Below, piece by piece: positions 34,385 to 43,902 of a stretch of DNA of 64,000 nucleotides (position 1 is its first letter; the number at the start of each line of letters is the position of its first letter). The notes under the pieces are model-generated. The model was not told the origin of the DNA. It ran no database searches and saw only the letters and a list, made by a program, of their open reading frames with translations. The translations under genes and the position numbers were made by a program. The DNA comes from an uncultured Pseudohongiella sp. Its GTDB lineage: Bacteria; Pseudomonadota; Gammaproteobacteria; Pseudomonadales; Pseudohongiellaceae. The stretch lies in the NCBI GenBank assembly GCA_902591495.1, contig CACJAW010000007.1, positions 1 through 64,000 of the forward strand, given 5' to 3'.

Positions 34385-35725
34385 TTAAAGTGCTATTGGA
34401 CCAGAGCTACCGCCCATTTTCGGGACAGAGATCCCAAATTTTTCCATTAGTCCCAAGTGCAGGTCAGCCATGGTTGGTTCATTACTGTAATGAACATGTT
34501 CTCCCCCAGCTAGCCAGCCAGCTCCTCCGCCCACCAATAGAATCGGTAGGTTAACTCCAGAGTGGATCGTGCTGTTAGAAAGTCCGCCGCCATAAAGGAT
34601 TGTCATGTTATCCAGTAAGGTTCCATCACCTTCAGTCACAGATGAAAGCTTATCGAGGTATTTTGAGAACAGGGTCGTGTGATAAGTATTTATCTTTGAC
34701 ATCCGCTCCACTAAGACCGGATTATTGTTGTGATGAGAGAGCGGATGATGCGCGTCGGGTACACCAATCTGTGGGTAAGGTCGAGGGCTTTGCTCCTTAC
34801 TCATCATGAAGGTAACTACTCGAGTTAGATCGGTTTGCAACGCGAGAACCTGCAAGTCCTGCATAATTTCCATATGCTCCTCGAAGCTCGGCGGCACTCC
34901 CGCAGGTTGATCCAGCTCTGGCAAATCCATATCAATTTGTTCTTCGGCTTTCTGAATTCGCCGCTCTATATTTCTTACAGACTCTGTGTAGCCATCAACG
35001 AGATGCCTGTCTTCATAACCCAGCTTACTCTCAAGATTTGCTAGTTTCTCCATCACCGCATCTAGGATACTTGTTTGCTGCCTGAGACGAATCTCCCGGG
35101 CCTCTTTAGCTGTTGTCCCACTATCTCCAAATAACCGTTCAAACAACGCGCGTGGATTATGTTCTGTGGGTAGTGGTTGAGTTCTGCCTCGCCAAGACAG
35201 GGTATGGGTGTAGACGCAACTTAGGTTTACAGTGCAAGCACCTGCTAATGCTGGTGCGTCCATCGAGAGTTCAAGTGATGATAGTTGCGTCTTTTTTCCA
35301 AGCTCATTTGCCAGTATTTGATCTATTGAAATATCTGCAAGTATCTCAACCTCAGTCTTTCCGCCTTGTGTAACACCCGTGAGAAATGAACCGCCTGCCC
35401 CTGCGTGGGCAATATTCCAGTTGGCTTTTAGTCCGGAAATGACCTTCATTTTCTCTTTATAGTTAGCGAGAGGCTTAAGCACCGGTGTGAGTTCATAGTC
35501 GCCGACAGTTTTGGGAGACCAATACTCCATCGCCATACCGTTAGGTATATAGACCGTCTGAAATCTGTGGATTCTTTCGGGAGCGTTGGCAAAAGCTGGA
35601 GTCATCGCATCTAGCATTGGCAAGGCAAGAGCTGCGCCAACACCCCTCAACAAGGCCCGGCGAGAGAGCGCCTTGCCAGAAACAAAATTTGCAGGTTCCA
35701 AAATAGCTTTTGGTTTAATTATCAT
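34385..35725 (-). CDS. DUF1552 family Tat-exported protein
   Basis: This 446-residue protein has a Tat signal (LSRRALLRGVGAALALPMLDAM). Family text includes FQTVYIPNGMAMEYWSP, LKPLANYKEKMKVISGL, HAGAGGSFLTGV, LGKKTQLSSLELSMD, DLTRVVTFMMSKEQSPRPY, HHPLSHHNNNP, TILYGGGLSNSTIH and LPILLVGGGAGWL. DUF1552 proteins resemble sulfatase- or DUF1501-like alkaline-phosphatase-fold enzymes. They almost always sit beside a DUF1592 cytochrome-type protein, as here (83 bases downstream of it). The function is undetermined; a periplasmic enzyme whose electrons or substrate pass to the partner is the working idea. Confidence 0.87.
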   Translation of the reverse strand: MIIKPKAILEPANFVSGKALSRRALLRGVGAALALPMLDAMTPAFANAPERIHRFQTVYIPNGMAMEYWSPKTVGDYELTPVLKPLANYKEKMKVISGLKANWNIAHAGAGGSFLTGVTQGGKTEVEILADISIDQILANELGKKTQLSSLELSMDAPALAGACTVNLSCVYTHTLSWRGRTQPLPTEHNPRALFERLFGDSGTTAKEAREIRLRQQTSILDAVMEKLANLESKLGYEDRHLVDGYTESVRNIERRIQKAEEQIDMDLPELDQPAGVPPSFEEHMEIMQDLQVLALQTDLTRVVTFMMSKEQSPRPYPQIGVPDAHHPLSHHNNNPVLVERMSKINTYHTTLFSKYLDKLSSVTEGDGTLLDNMTILYGGGLSNSTIHSGVNLPILLVGGGAGWLAGGEHVHYSNEPTMADLHLGLMEKFGISVPKMGGSSGPIAL

Positions 35726-35808
35726 TATCGCTACCTCTTAGTTGGTGCTGCACTTTTCTGCATGTTACACCTAAATATCCTTAAAATCAGGATTTTAGTT
35801 GCCATTTT

Positions 35809-38343
35809 TTAATCCGAGTCCGCAATTTGTGAGGGGACTTGAGTGTCATTTGCCGCGATTCCACTGGGAGCCATGCTAGACGTAAAAGATGGGCTGTTAA
35901 CTATTCCAAGAATTATCGACGACCATTTGTATTCTTCTTCGGAAGCCTCTCGGACAATTTGGCGAATTACCGGTTGGTCATAGTACTCCACCCGTCTCCC
36001 AAGCGCATATGTCATTAATTTTTCCGTAAGGGTATGAGCAAATTGCTCAGGTCTACTTAACATCCAATCGCGGAGGTCTGAAAAACCAGAAAATTCGACA
36101 CCACCTGGATAATTCCCATTGGGGTCCACGGGGTTTCCAACTTCATCGAATTCACGCCAAGTACCAATTACATCAAAATTCTCAAGTGCAAAACCTAAGG
36201 GGTCAATGACGACATGACACGAAGAGCAAACAGGGTCCTCTCTGTGTTGGGCCAAACGCTCTCTGATCGAAGTTGGTATCTGGCCAGCTTCGGCTTCAGG
36301 TAAAATTGGCACGTTTGGCGGTGGTGGTGGTGGCGGTGTGCCTAATAAATTATCTAGAAGCCACTTACCCCTGAGCACAGGACTTGTCCTTCCAGGGTAA
36401 GAAGTTACCGTTAGTAAAGCTCCTTGCGCTAACAGTCCGCCGCGTTTATCTGTATCTGGGAAAGTCGCCTTTCGAAAGCGGCTGCCATATACGTTTTCAA
36501 TCTCGTAGTGTTTGGCCAGGCGCTCGTTAACGTAGGTGTGGTCTGAATTAAGTAGCTTGATGATACTTGAATCCGTTTTAATGGATTCAGCTACAAACAT
36601 TTCAGTTTCCTTTTCGAAAGCTTCTATGAGACTCACATCGTATTGGGGAAACAATACTGTATTGATATTGACTTCGTCTAGGCGTCTGAGATTTAGCCAC
36701 TGAGCAGCAAAGTCTTCGACTAATGTCTTCGTTGCGAGATCTTCTTTTAGCATGCGTCTAACTTGCTGCTCATAGATTTGAGGGTCAGAGAGAGTGCCAC
36801 TTTCCGCGACTTGCAAAAGTTCCTCATCAGGAGGGCTTGACCAGAGGAAAAACGCTAGTCTTGTAGCTAACTCTGAGTCACTTAAATCAAAAGTTGCGCC
36901 ATCCGCCAGATTCGCTGGGGCATGGTAACTTCGAATAAGAAAGTCTGGATCGCTTAATATGAATTCAAGAGCAAATTGAATGCCTTCGTCGAAAGAACCT
37001 CCCTGCTCACGACCACGATTAAAGAAACTGAGTAGTATCTGTGAATCATTTTCAGTAATTGAACGTCTATATGCGTTTCGAGCTATTCTTGTCAGTATTT
37101 CTCTTGCGCAGGAGGCTTCTTCACTTAGCTGATCTGGGTAGCAAGAAAATATGAGCTGACGGCTTGGGGCGTCGCCTAAATTTTCGTCTATGGAGTAAGG
37201 TCCACCGATCTCTATTGCATGAATCTTTTGATAATCGAGATAGGCTTCACTGTTTGCTGGAAGCCTTCCACCTTGCCTTGGTTGAGGAATCTCTTCCTCA
37301 ATTACTTGTTGGCGAACGTATGAGGCGGTGACAGAGTGAGGGCCAGCAGTCACCGGGACGGTGATTTCCAACCCCTCGGTGGCCTTGTAAAGCATGTACT
37401 GCTCCCAGTCTATACTTCCTGGTTCACCAGTTCCGCTGAAACTAAGTGGAGTCGGCGTGCCTGGCGCATCACCTCCAATTGTAAATCTCTCTAATAATTT
37501 GCCGTCCAATCGCACGTCCAGAGTTTGCGCCCAGCCTAATCCCTTAACGTAGTCTTGGTAGTTTGTTTCTAAGTCAATTTTTATGGTGTATTCGCCATCG
37601 TACTGAAAGTTGTGACGCACTGATATGCCGCCGCGCGACCCAAAAGGCATGTCTTCTGTCTGACGCCAATCTTGGCTCATATAAAGAGGTATTTCGTAAT
37701 TGGTAATGCTGGGAATTAGCGGGGGCAGTCCAGTTGCTAATCTTGTCACTTGTCGAGCAACAGACATATACCTCTCCATATGAGCAGGCGTAAAAGGCAA
37801 TGCTGATGCAATATTATCAAAGCTCCCGTCTGCTGTTGGGTCGCCTGGAAGTAGCTCCATCACGTCCACGTCTATGCCCAAAAGGTTATTAATAGCGTTA
37901 TTGTATTCGTATCGATTCATTCGGTGAATTGGGGTAACTCTGCCGGGATTGGGATTCTCCAGCCAATTTCTGTCGAGCTCAGATTCTAACCAGCTAGTCA
38001 TTACTCCATAAGTCTCGAAATCGGGCCTAGGCATCCCGGATGGAGGCATCATGTGAGCGCGCAGTTTTTTTACGACTTTTTCAAAAACTTCGGCATTATT
38101 GGTTATGTCTTTAAAATCTATATTTTGTAGCGACAGTCCGGAAGTTGCCAAAACATCATTATGGCAGGCAAGGCAATACTGATTTGCGATCTGAGTCATG
38201 TCTTGCGCAGAAAAATCACTTTGCTCTTGTGCATTTACGCCGTTACTAGCGATTTGCGAGGGAAATGGTATGCCGATAACAGTGAGACCGCTGATTCCGA
38301 AAATCAGCCCCAAATGTTTACAGCTCTTCCAGATTGGTTTCAT
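35809..38343 (-). CDS. DUF1592-type multidomain exported protein with two c-haem motifs
   Basis: This 844-residue protein has a signal peptide. Domains in order are a cytochrome-like segment with CLACH (about residue 57), DUF1587 (MNRYEYNNAINNLLGIDVDVM), a carbohydrate-binding-like insert (about 220-370), DUF1595 (ARNAYRRSITENDSQIL), DUF1592 (LSDSELATRLAFFLWSSPPDEELL), DUF1588 (GGLLAQGALLTVTSYPGRTSPVLRG) and DUF1585 at the end, with a second haem motif CSSCH in DUF1588's C-terminal part. This is the planctomycete-type cytochrome architecture, also common in marine proteobacteria. It heads the six-gene run; the DUF1552 gene follows. The redox partner and substrate are unknown. Confidence 0.88.
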   Translation of the reverse strand: MKPIWKSCKHLGLIFGISGLTVIGIPFPSQIASNGVNAQEQSDFSAQDMTQIANQYCLACHNDVLATSGLSLQNIDFKDITNNAEVFEKVVKKLRAHMMPPSGMPRPDFETYGVMTSWLESELDRNWLENPNPGRVTPIHRMNRYEYNNAINNLLGIDVDVMELLPGDPTADGSFDNIASALPFTPAHMERYMSVARQVTRLATGLPPLIPSITNYEIPLYMSQDWRQTEDMPFGSRGGISVRHNFQYDGEYTIKIDLETNYQDYVKGLGWAQTLDVRLDGKLLERFTIGGDAPGTPTPLSFSGTGEPGSIDWEQYMLYKATEGLEITVPVTAGPHSVTASYVRQQVIEEEIPQPRQGGRLPANSEAYLDYQKIHAIEIGGPYSIDENLGDAPSRQLIFSCYPDQLSEEASCAREILTRIARNAYRRSITENDSQILLSFFNRGREQGGSFDEGIQFALEFILSDPDFLIRSYHAPANLADGATFDLSDSELATRLAFFLWSSPPDEELLQVAESGTLSDPQIYEQQVRRMLKEDLATKTLVEDFAAQWLNLRRLDEVNINTVLFPQYDVSLIEAFEKETEMFVAESIKTDSSIIKLLNSDHTYVNERLAKHYEIENVYGSRFRKATFPDTDKRGGLLAQGALLTVTSYPGRTSPVLRGKWLLDNLLGTPPPPPPPNVPILPEAEAGQIPTSIRERLAQHREDPVCSSCHVVIDPLGFALENFDVIGTWREFDEVGNPVDPNGNYPGGVEFSGFSDLRDWMLSRPEQFAHTLTEKLMTYALGRRVEYYDQPVIRQIVREASEEEYKWSSIILGIVNSPSFTSSMAPSGIAANDTQVPSQIADSD

Positions 38344-38602
38344 TGTAGCTCCGCTAGCCCCAAGACCCTTACAACAGTCTTTATCTCTTCGGCCGAACAG
38401 GCCAATTTTTATGAAAAATGTGCTTAAAGATCAATGATCTAAAAGTACCCTAGGTGCGCGAATACTGCAATATTAAAATAGAAACATTCCTTTACGGCTC
38501 AGTATTCAGGCGACTATTATCCAGTTATGTGTAAATAAAGAGCGAAAATCCAATTGTCTCGTCTAACACACTGTAGTTTTAGAATAAAAAGCAGGAGAAA
38601 CC

Positions 38603-39583
38603 ATGAAAGAAAAGAAGATTCTTAATTTTAGGCTCGCCCTAATAAAGGGTTTATACAAGGCCTTTGTCTTGGCCATCGTATATAACTCTTTTTCGACGTC
38701 AACATACGCTCAGGGGGACGTCAGAAGTATCGTTGGAGTAACGAGTACTTACTCAGTAATCCCCAATATCACTTATCAAAGAGCTGCAGGTATTGATCTA
38801 AAGCTGGATGTTTATCGACCTCGTGATGTGGATGGTCCGAATCCAACCCTGATGTATATTCATGGAGGGGGGTGGACTAATGGTAGCAAAGAAGGATCAT
38901 CGTTAACTTTTTTGCCTTATCTTGAGATGGGTTGGACAGTGGTCAATGTAGCTTATCGTTTGGCTGATACTGCTCATGCGCCTGCGGCGGTAGAGGATAC
39001 TCGATGTGCACTTCGCTGGGTATATCGTAATGCCGAGCAATATGGTTTCGATAAAGAGAATATCGTAGTCACTGGTAATTCAGCAGGAGGGCATTTGGCA
39101 CTAACTACGGGCATGCTAAAAAGTGATGTCGGTATGGAGCGGCAGTGTCCGGGAGATCGTATGCGGAGTACCTGGGATGTTGGTCCAAGGAACATGGAAA
39201 CTTTGGAAGTCGCAGCGATTATTAACTGGTATGGTATTACGAGCGTTTCAGATTTGTTGAATAATGGTCCTGGAACCTCAGGAAATTTCACAGAGGCTTG
39301 GGTCGGCAGTTCGGCTGACCGCATAGCAATTGCGGCAAGAGTATCTCCTATGAATCATGTGCGCGATGATTTGCCACCGATTTTGACCATACATGGAGAT
39401 GAAGATTCGATTGTTCCCTATGCGCATGGTGTCAGATTGCATGAAGCACTTGAAAGCGCCGGCGTTTCTAACAAATTAATTACGATTGAAGGAGGTGGTC
39501 ATGGCGGTTTTAGTTCCGGTCAGATGGAAGGAATCTACTTGCAGATCCGAGAATTTTTAGATGATCATAATGTTGGTCGTTAG
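38603..39583 (+). CDS. Exported esterase/lipase-like alpha/beta hydrolase
   Basis: This 326-residue protein has an N-terminal hydrophobic segment (ALIKGLYKAFVLAIVYNSF). The hormone-sensitive-lipase/BD-FAE-type core shows LMYIHGGGWTNGSKEG (HGGG oxyanion motif), VTGNSAGGHLALTTG (G-x-S-x-G nucleophile), LTIHGDEDSIVPYAHG (acid) and GGGHGGF (His). The full triad is visible. CAGGAGAAACC gives a good ribosome site. It is divergent from the DUF1592 operon and convergent with the sulfatase gene. An ester-carrying glycan or lipid is the plausible substrate. Confidence 0.85.
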   Translation: MKEKKILNFRLALIKGLYKAFVLAIVYNSFSTSTYAQGDVRSIVGVTSTYSVIPNITYQRAAGIDLKLDVYRPRDVDGPNPTLMYIHGGGWTNGSKEGSSLTFLPYLEMGWTVVNVAYRLADTAHAPAAVEDTRCALRWVYRNAEQYGFDKENIVVTGNSAGGHLALTTGMLKSDVGMERQCPGDRMRSTWDVGPRNMETLEVAAIINWYGITSVSDLLNNGPGTSGNFTEAWVGSSADRIAIAARVSPMNHVRDDLPPILTIHGDEDSIVPYAHGVRLHEALESAGVSNKLITIEGGGHGGFSSGQMEGIYLQIREFLDDHNVGR

Positions 39584-39602
39584 TTTTAAATCAGTGTTCT
39601 TT

Positions 39603-39631
39603 GCGATGGAGGTTACTTTGTCCTCCATCGC
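39603..39631. terminator. Strong hairpin between convergent esterase and sulfatase genes
   Basis: A perfect 10-base stem GCGATGGAGG / CCTCCATCGC with a 9-base loop lies 20 bases after the esterase stop and 13 bases before the sulfatase stop. No T run follows on either strand, so it may terminate weakly or protect the 3' ends of both messages. Confidence 0.55.
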
Positions 39632-39643
39632 TAGCATTCTCAG

Positions 39644-41185
39644 TCATAGCACGCCTTGATTTCTGTGATCCCCGAATTTGGGCCTTACCACATTTTTAAG
39701 AGGTATTTGTAAGCCATCGGTATCTTCCAGCCACTTATAGATGTCGTTCGCAAAATTTTGGATTCGATCTTGATGTTCTGGAGCATCAATTAAGTTTCGC
39801 ATTTCATTAGGGTCCTGACTGAGGTCGTAAAATTCGTTGGTATCCCAGATTCCATGATAACGAATATACTTATAGCGCTCGGTTCTTACACCAAACATCG
39901 TTGGCGTCTGAGGAAAGTCCATTTCCCAGTAATACTCGTAGAAAACGCGGTCTCTCCAGTCTGCCGACGTTCTTTCTAATAGCGGGACAATCGACATTCC
40001 CTGCATATGCGCTGGCGCTCGCAGGCCTGCCACGTCCAGGATTGTTGGAGCGATATCTATGTTTTGAATTAAGGCATTTATGGGAGCGCCGCCCTCTAGG
40101 CGAGTTGGCCACCGAACGAGCAGAGGTACTTTGGCAGATTCTTCATAGAAGTGGCGTTTATCAATAAGACCATGCTCTCCAAAGGAAAATCCATTATCTC
40201 CCATGTATATAACTAAGGTGTCTTCTGCTAGTTTATTTTTATCAAGAAAATCTAGAACGGCCCCAACGCTATCATCTACGCCTTTAAGTGTCTCAGTGTA
40301 ACGGTGGAAAAAATCTTCAAAGTCGATACGCCCGTGGTACATATAGTCGACACCATGCCAGGACTCGCGTTGAGCTTTCACCCAATCAGGTAGAAGACGA
40401 TCTCCATAGTAATCTCTCCCACTTGGGGGCGAGTCATCAGGAGCTGTTCTCTCTAAATCACTTACGTTGTTCGAAGTCGGATCATAAGAAGGAGGATACA
40501 CAACGTCTTGTTCCTGATAGTCGCCTAAGTGACGCGCGGCAGGGGCAAATTCGCTATGAACTGCCTTGTGAGAAAGATACATAAAGAAGGGCTTATCCCT
40601 TGCAGTTGAGGCAAGCCACTCTACAGCATGCTCGGTAAGTAAATCCGAGATATAAGTCTCCTCGTCGTATGAGATCTTGGTACCATTAATATTTAATGTC
40701 GGTCCGTAGTAGACGCCTTGACCCCTGAAGCTCTCCCAATGGTCAAAGCCTGGTTGAGGTTCATCGGTGTGGTTTCCCATATGCCACTTACCGAAAAAGC
40801 CAGTTTGATATCCGGCATTTTGGAGATACTCTGGGAAAAAAGTGAGATTGCCCGGATCTGGTGCAGCGTTATCAACGACCCTGTGCGTATGAGAATAAAG
40901 GCCAGTTAATATTGATGCCCGTGAAGGGGAGCATAACGAGGTTGTTACATAGGTATTTGGGAAATAGGCGCCTTCCCGCGCCAAACGATCCAGATTAGGG
41001 GTTTCAAGCCATGGGACTTTGCCTGTAAAGCCCATAAAGTCATAGCGATGATCGTCAGTGAGGATAAAGATTATATTCTTTGGATTGGTCCTGGAAATTG
41101 TATCCAATTTTAATGGGTTGTTAGTATTCACACATGAAGTGAGCGTTAAAAGGAGTGTAACTGTTAGGTAAGATGATTTGCTCAT
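39644..41185 (-). CDS. Lipoprotein sulfatase (type I, formylglycine-dependent)
   Basis: This 513-residue protein has a lipobox (LLLTLTSC) and the sulfatase signature. IIFILTDDHRYDFMG provides the Ca-binding Asp pair. SLCSPSRASILTG contains the Cys-x-Pro-Ser-Arg site whose Cys is converted to formylglycine. GKWHMGNH, YMGDNGFSFGEHGLIDKRHFYEE and a C-terminal YKYIRYHG complete the fold. It would remove sulfate from algal or other polysaccharides outside the inner membrane. The maturase needed for formylglycine is not in this window. It stands alone on the minus strand beside LysE. Confidence 0.9.
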   Translation of the reverse strand: MSKSSYLTVTLLLTLTSCVNTNNPLKLDTISRTNPKNIIFILTDDHRYDFMGFTGKVPWLETPNLDRLAREGAYFPNTYVTTSLCSPSRASILTGLYSHTHRVVDNAAPDPGNLTFFPEYLQNAGYQTGFFGKWHMGNHTDEPQPGFDHWESFRGQGVYYGPTLNINGTKISYDEETYISDLLTEHAVEWLASTARDKPFFMYLSHKAVHSEFAPAARHLGDYQEQDVVYPPSYDPTSNNVSDLERTAPDDSPPSGRDYYGDRLLPDWVKAQRESWHGVDYMYHGRIDFEDFFHRYTETLKGVDDSVGAVLDFLDKNKLAEDTLVIYMGDNGFSFGEHGLIDKRHFYEESAKVPLLVRWPTRLEGGAPINALIQNIDIAPTILDVAGLRAPAHMQGMSIVPLLERTSADWRDRVFYEYYWEMDFPQTPTMFGVRTERYKYIRYHGIWDTNEFYDLSQDPNEMRNLIDAPEHQDRIQNFANDIYKWLEDTDGLQIPLKNVVRPKFGDHRNQGVL

Positions 41186-41211
41186 AAAATATAATAATGT
41201 TTAGATTTAGT

Positions 41212-41826
41212 TTAAGAGTTCAGAAGTTGCTTACGAAGTTCTTCGAAAACCGGTGCAAGCGATGTGATTAAGAGTGCTGCCATAGCGAAATTAAATGCTC
41301 TAATGTAACGCGGATAACGTAGAATAGTTTTCAGAGATGCGCCGAACCATAACCACAACAACGTACAAGGGGAGCCAAATAACATAAATATCAGGGCTAT
41401 CACAACTATTTGAAAGGTGTAAGGTTCAGATAAAACTGTATACGTTACTGTAGCGCCAACGGCTAAGACCCAAGCTTTTGGGTTTACCCACTGAAAAAGA
41501 GCAGCCTGTAAAAAAGTAAAAGGCTTTCCGCTGCTTTCCCCGTATTCAGAAATAGGGGCAGTTGCAATTTTCCAAGCAAGAAAAGTAAGATAACTGACTC
41601 CAACAATCTTTAAGGCGGTGTGCATCATTGGATAGATTTCAAAGATCTCTGCAATCCCTAAACCAACCACAATTATCATCACAGGGAAGCCCATATAAAT
41701 ACCTAAAAGGTGTTGGAGGCTTCTCCTTATTCCAAAATTTAGTCCCGAGGTCATTATCATGATGTTATTCGGACCGGGTGTGATGCATGTGCTGACCGCA
41801 AAAAGTGCTATTGCAAGATATTCCAT
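41212..41826 (-). CDS. LysE/RhtB family amino acid exporter
   Basis: This 204-residue protein has six hydrophobic helices. The N-terminus (YLAIALFAVSTCITPGPNNIMIMTSGLNFGIRRSLQHLLGI) has the LysE/RhtB signature TPGPN, and FLQAALFQWVNPKAWVLAVGA is the second conserved stretch. It would export an amino acid or derivative across the inner membrane; the substrate is not predictable. It lies 33 bases after the amidohydrolase gene in the same direction, so may share its transcript. Confidence 0.87.
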   Translation of the reverse strand: MEYLAIALFAVSTCITPGPNNIMIMTSGLNFGIRRSLQHLLGIYMGFPVMIIVVGLGIAEIFEIYPMMHTALKIVGVSYLTFLAWKIATAPISEYGESSGKPFTFLQAALFQWVNPKAWVLAVGATVTYTVLSEPYTFQIVVIALIFMLFGSPCTLLWLWFGASLKTILRYPRYIRAFNFAMAALLITSLAPVFEELRKQLLNS

Positions 41827-41859
41827 CAGTCTGGAGTTTCCTTTCTAAGTGCTTAAAAG

Positions 41860-43557
41860 CTATACCCCATACATTGTGGTTCCTCCAACCACGGTCCTGA
41901 CAATTTCAATATTCTTGATTTGATCGGGGTCTACGTCGTGTGGATCTTCAGCGAGAATAACGAAATCGGCTAACTTACCGGCGGTGATGCTGCCCTTGAT
42001 ATTTTCTTCAAACGAAGCATACGCACCGTTCATGGTGCAGATTTTCAAGGCCTCATCGATGCTAATACGCTGGTTAGGCCCCCATACTCGCCCCATCCAA
42101 TCCTTCCGAGTCACCATACTCTGAATACCCATTAAAGGTTCGTAAGGGCCTGGTGTGTAATCAGAAGCCGGCGCTACCGGTATGTCATAGTCGAGGAAAG
42201 ATTTGTGCGCGAACATCCATCTCATTTTTTCTTCGCCATAGTAAACCCACTTATTGCCATGGTAGTGGACATAGGTATAGAAGGGCGTAGGTATAGAACC
42301 AGTGGCTTTGATGCGCCGCAGCAGATCAGGGTTTACGAGAGAGCAGTGTTCAATGCGGTGTCGCGGATCGGGTCGGGGCCAAAGAGATTGTACTCTTTCA
42401 TACGCATTCAACACCATGTCGATTGCTATATCACCGTTTGCATGTATACCAATCTGGAAGTCGTTACGGTGAGCGTTTTCAACAGCCTCATGAATTTCTT
42501 CCTGACTCATCGTCAGGATTCCGTGATCGCCAGGACGTCCTTCAAATGGAGTGCTCATTGCCATCGTCCTTTCAGACGCGGAGCCGTCGGCTCCAAATTT
42601 TACGGCGCCAATACGGAAAACTTCATCGCCAAACCCCGTTCTTACGCCTGAATTCACAAGATCAAAAAAGAGTTGCCCGCGCGGAAACAAATACATTCTA
42701 AAACGGAGTCCGTCGTCAGCTCGTGCATCTTGATAGGCGATCATGTCATTTCGACTGCCTCCTGTTTGATGAACCGATGTTAGCCCGGCTGCTGTCATTA
42801 GCTGAGAAATTAATTTAATCCCGTCTCGACGCTCCTCTCGATTAGAATCGCTTGGGATCAAATCACGAAAGACGTCACGAGCTTTTTCCGCGACCAGGCC
42901 AGTGAGGACACCGCTATCATCGCGGTAAAAGCGACCATCATCCGGATCAGGTGTTTCTGCGGTAACACCTGCCATAGCAAGTGCCATACTGTTATAAACT
43001 CCGGTGTGGCCTCCACGGTGTCCAACCACAACTGGATTCTCGGGCGCTGCTTCGTCTAAATCAAAGCGATTTATTGGCCTTCCTTCGTCCAGTTTTGTAT
43101 CGTCATATTTAAAAGCCCGAACCCACTGGCCTCTTGGAGTGTTTCTTGCGCGTTCAGCGATGGCTTCCTTTATTTCAACAACAGAGCGTAGATCTGCGTT
43201 TACTTGGACTAACTCGTTAACGCCTCCTGAAGACGGGTGAGAATGGGCGTCAATAAAACCTGGGGTGACTGTCATTCCCTCTGCATCAATAATCTCAGAA
43301 CTTGATGAGGCTAGATTTAGAATATCACTAGATGAACCGACTGCGATGAACCGATCATCTCGTACTGCAAATGCTTCCGCTCTTGGCATGGAATCGTCAC
43401 TCGTTAATACTCGAGCATTCACCACCACATAATCTGGAGCTGATTTAATGTCAACTGGCTGAGCAGCAGCCAGAGTTGATTGCGTCGGTAATCCCAGTCC
43501 CGCTGCAGCGAGAGCTGAGCTAGATCCGATAAATTTGCGCCTGGAAAATTTTGCCAT
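41860..43557 (-). CDS. Tat-exported amidohydrolase (YtcJ/amidohydrolase 3 family)
   Basis: This roughly 565-residue protein has a twin-arginine signal (FSRRKFIGSSSALAAAGLGL). The metal-dependent amidohydrolase fold shows ADAFAVRDDRFIAVGSS-like N-terminal text, GFIDAHSHPSSGG (His-x-His metal site), HANGDIAIDMVLNAYE, RIEHCSLVNPDLL and, at the C-terminus, GKLADFVILAEDP. It would hydrolyse an amide, ester or related bond in the periplasm; the substrate is unknown. The ORF track begins with TTG at 43572, while the ATG at 43557 gives an ordinary Tat signal start. LysE follows closely. Confidence 0.85.
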   Translation of the reverse strand: MAKFSRRKFIGSSSALAAAGLGLPTQSTLAAAQPVDIKSAPDYVVVNARVLTSDDSMPRAEAFAVRDDRFIAVGSSSDILNLASSSSEIIDAEGMTVTPGFIDAHSHPSSGGVNELVQVNADLRSVVEIKEAIAERARNTPRGQWVRAFKYDDTKLDEGRPINRFDLDEAAPENPVVVGHRGGHTGVYNSMALAMAGVTAETPDPDDGRFYRDDSGVLTGLVAEKARDVFRDLIPSDSNREERRDGIKLISQLMTAAGLTSVHQTGGSRNDMIAYQDARADDGLRFRMYLFPRGQLFFDLVNSGVRTGFGDEVFRIGAVKFGADGSASERTMAMSTPFEGRPGDHGILTMSQEEIHEAVENAHRNDFQIGIHANGDIAIDMVLNAYERVQSLWPRPDPRHRIEHCSLVNPDLLRRIKATGSIPTPFYTYVHYHGNKWVYYGEEKMRWMFAHKSFLDYDIPVAPASDYTPGPYEPLMGIQSMVTRKDWMGRVWGPNQRISIDEALKICTMNGAYASFEENIKGSITAGKLADFVILAEDPHDVDPDQIKNIEIVRTVVGGTTMYGV

Positions 43558-43902
43558 TTTTCCGTACCTCAAGTTAGATTGTCAGGTCGTCAACGTTTGT
43601 TTGAAATATAAGAAACTGTAATGGTCTTCACTATATCGCGCGTATGATTATAGAGCAAAGTAGTTTGAGCATTTTTGTGATCAATCGGGGTAAAATCCAG
43701 AATAAGATACATAGAATATTTGAGCGAATTAGCTCTGTATACTACATTTTTACAAGATTGTGAGGTATGTTGTACGCCCACTTTGGCGAGTTATTAGATC
43801 TCTGTCGAGGTCGGATAAAAAGCTTTAGAAAGTTAATGAAATTGTGAAAAACTGGATGTACATTCAATTAATCAATATCTCTTCAAGAGGCAACCTGAAG
43901 TC
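43558..43902. other. Intergenic region between divergent amidohydrolase and aminotransferase genes
   Basis: About 345 AT-rich bases lie between divergent genes. The 63-codon minus-strand ORF at 43590-43781 has no ribosome site or family resemblance and is regarded as chance. I see no RNA gene or clear hairpin. Both promoters must be here but no convincing pair of boxes stands out. Confidence 0.5.

Noticed and set aside
36310-36345. Repeated GGTGGTGGT-type tract in the DUF1592 gene, possible microsatellite
   Set aside because: It encodes a polyproline linker (PPPPPPPNVP) normal for the DUF1588 region of these proteins.
43590-43781. 63-codon minus-strand ORF upstream of the amidohydrolase
   Set aside because: No Shine-Dalgarno, no recognisable domain, and it occupies a divergent promoter region.
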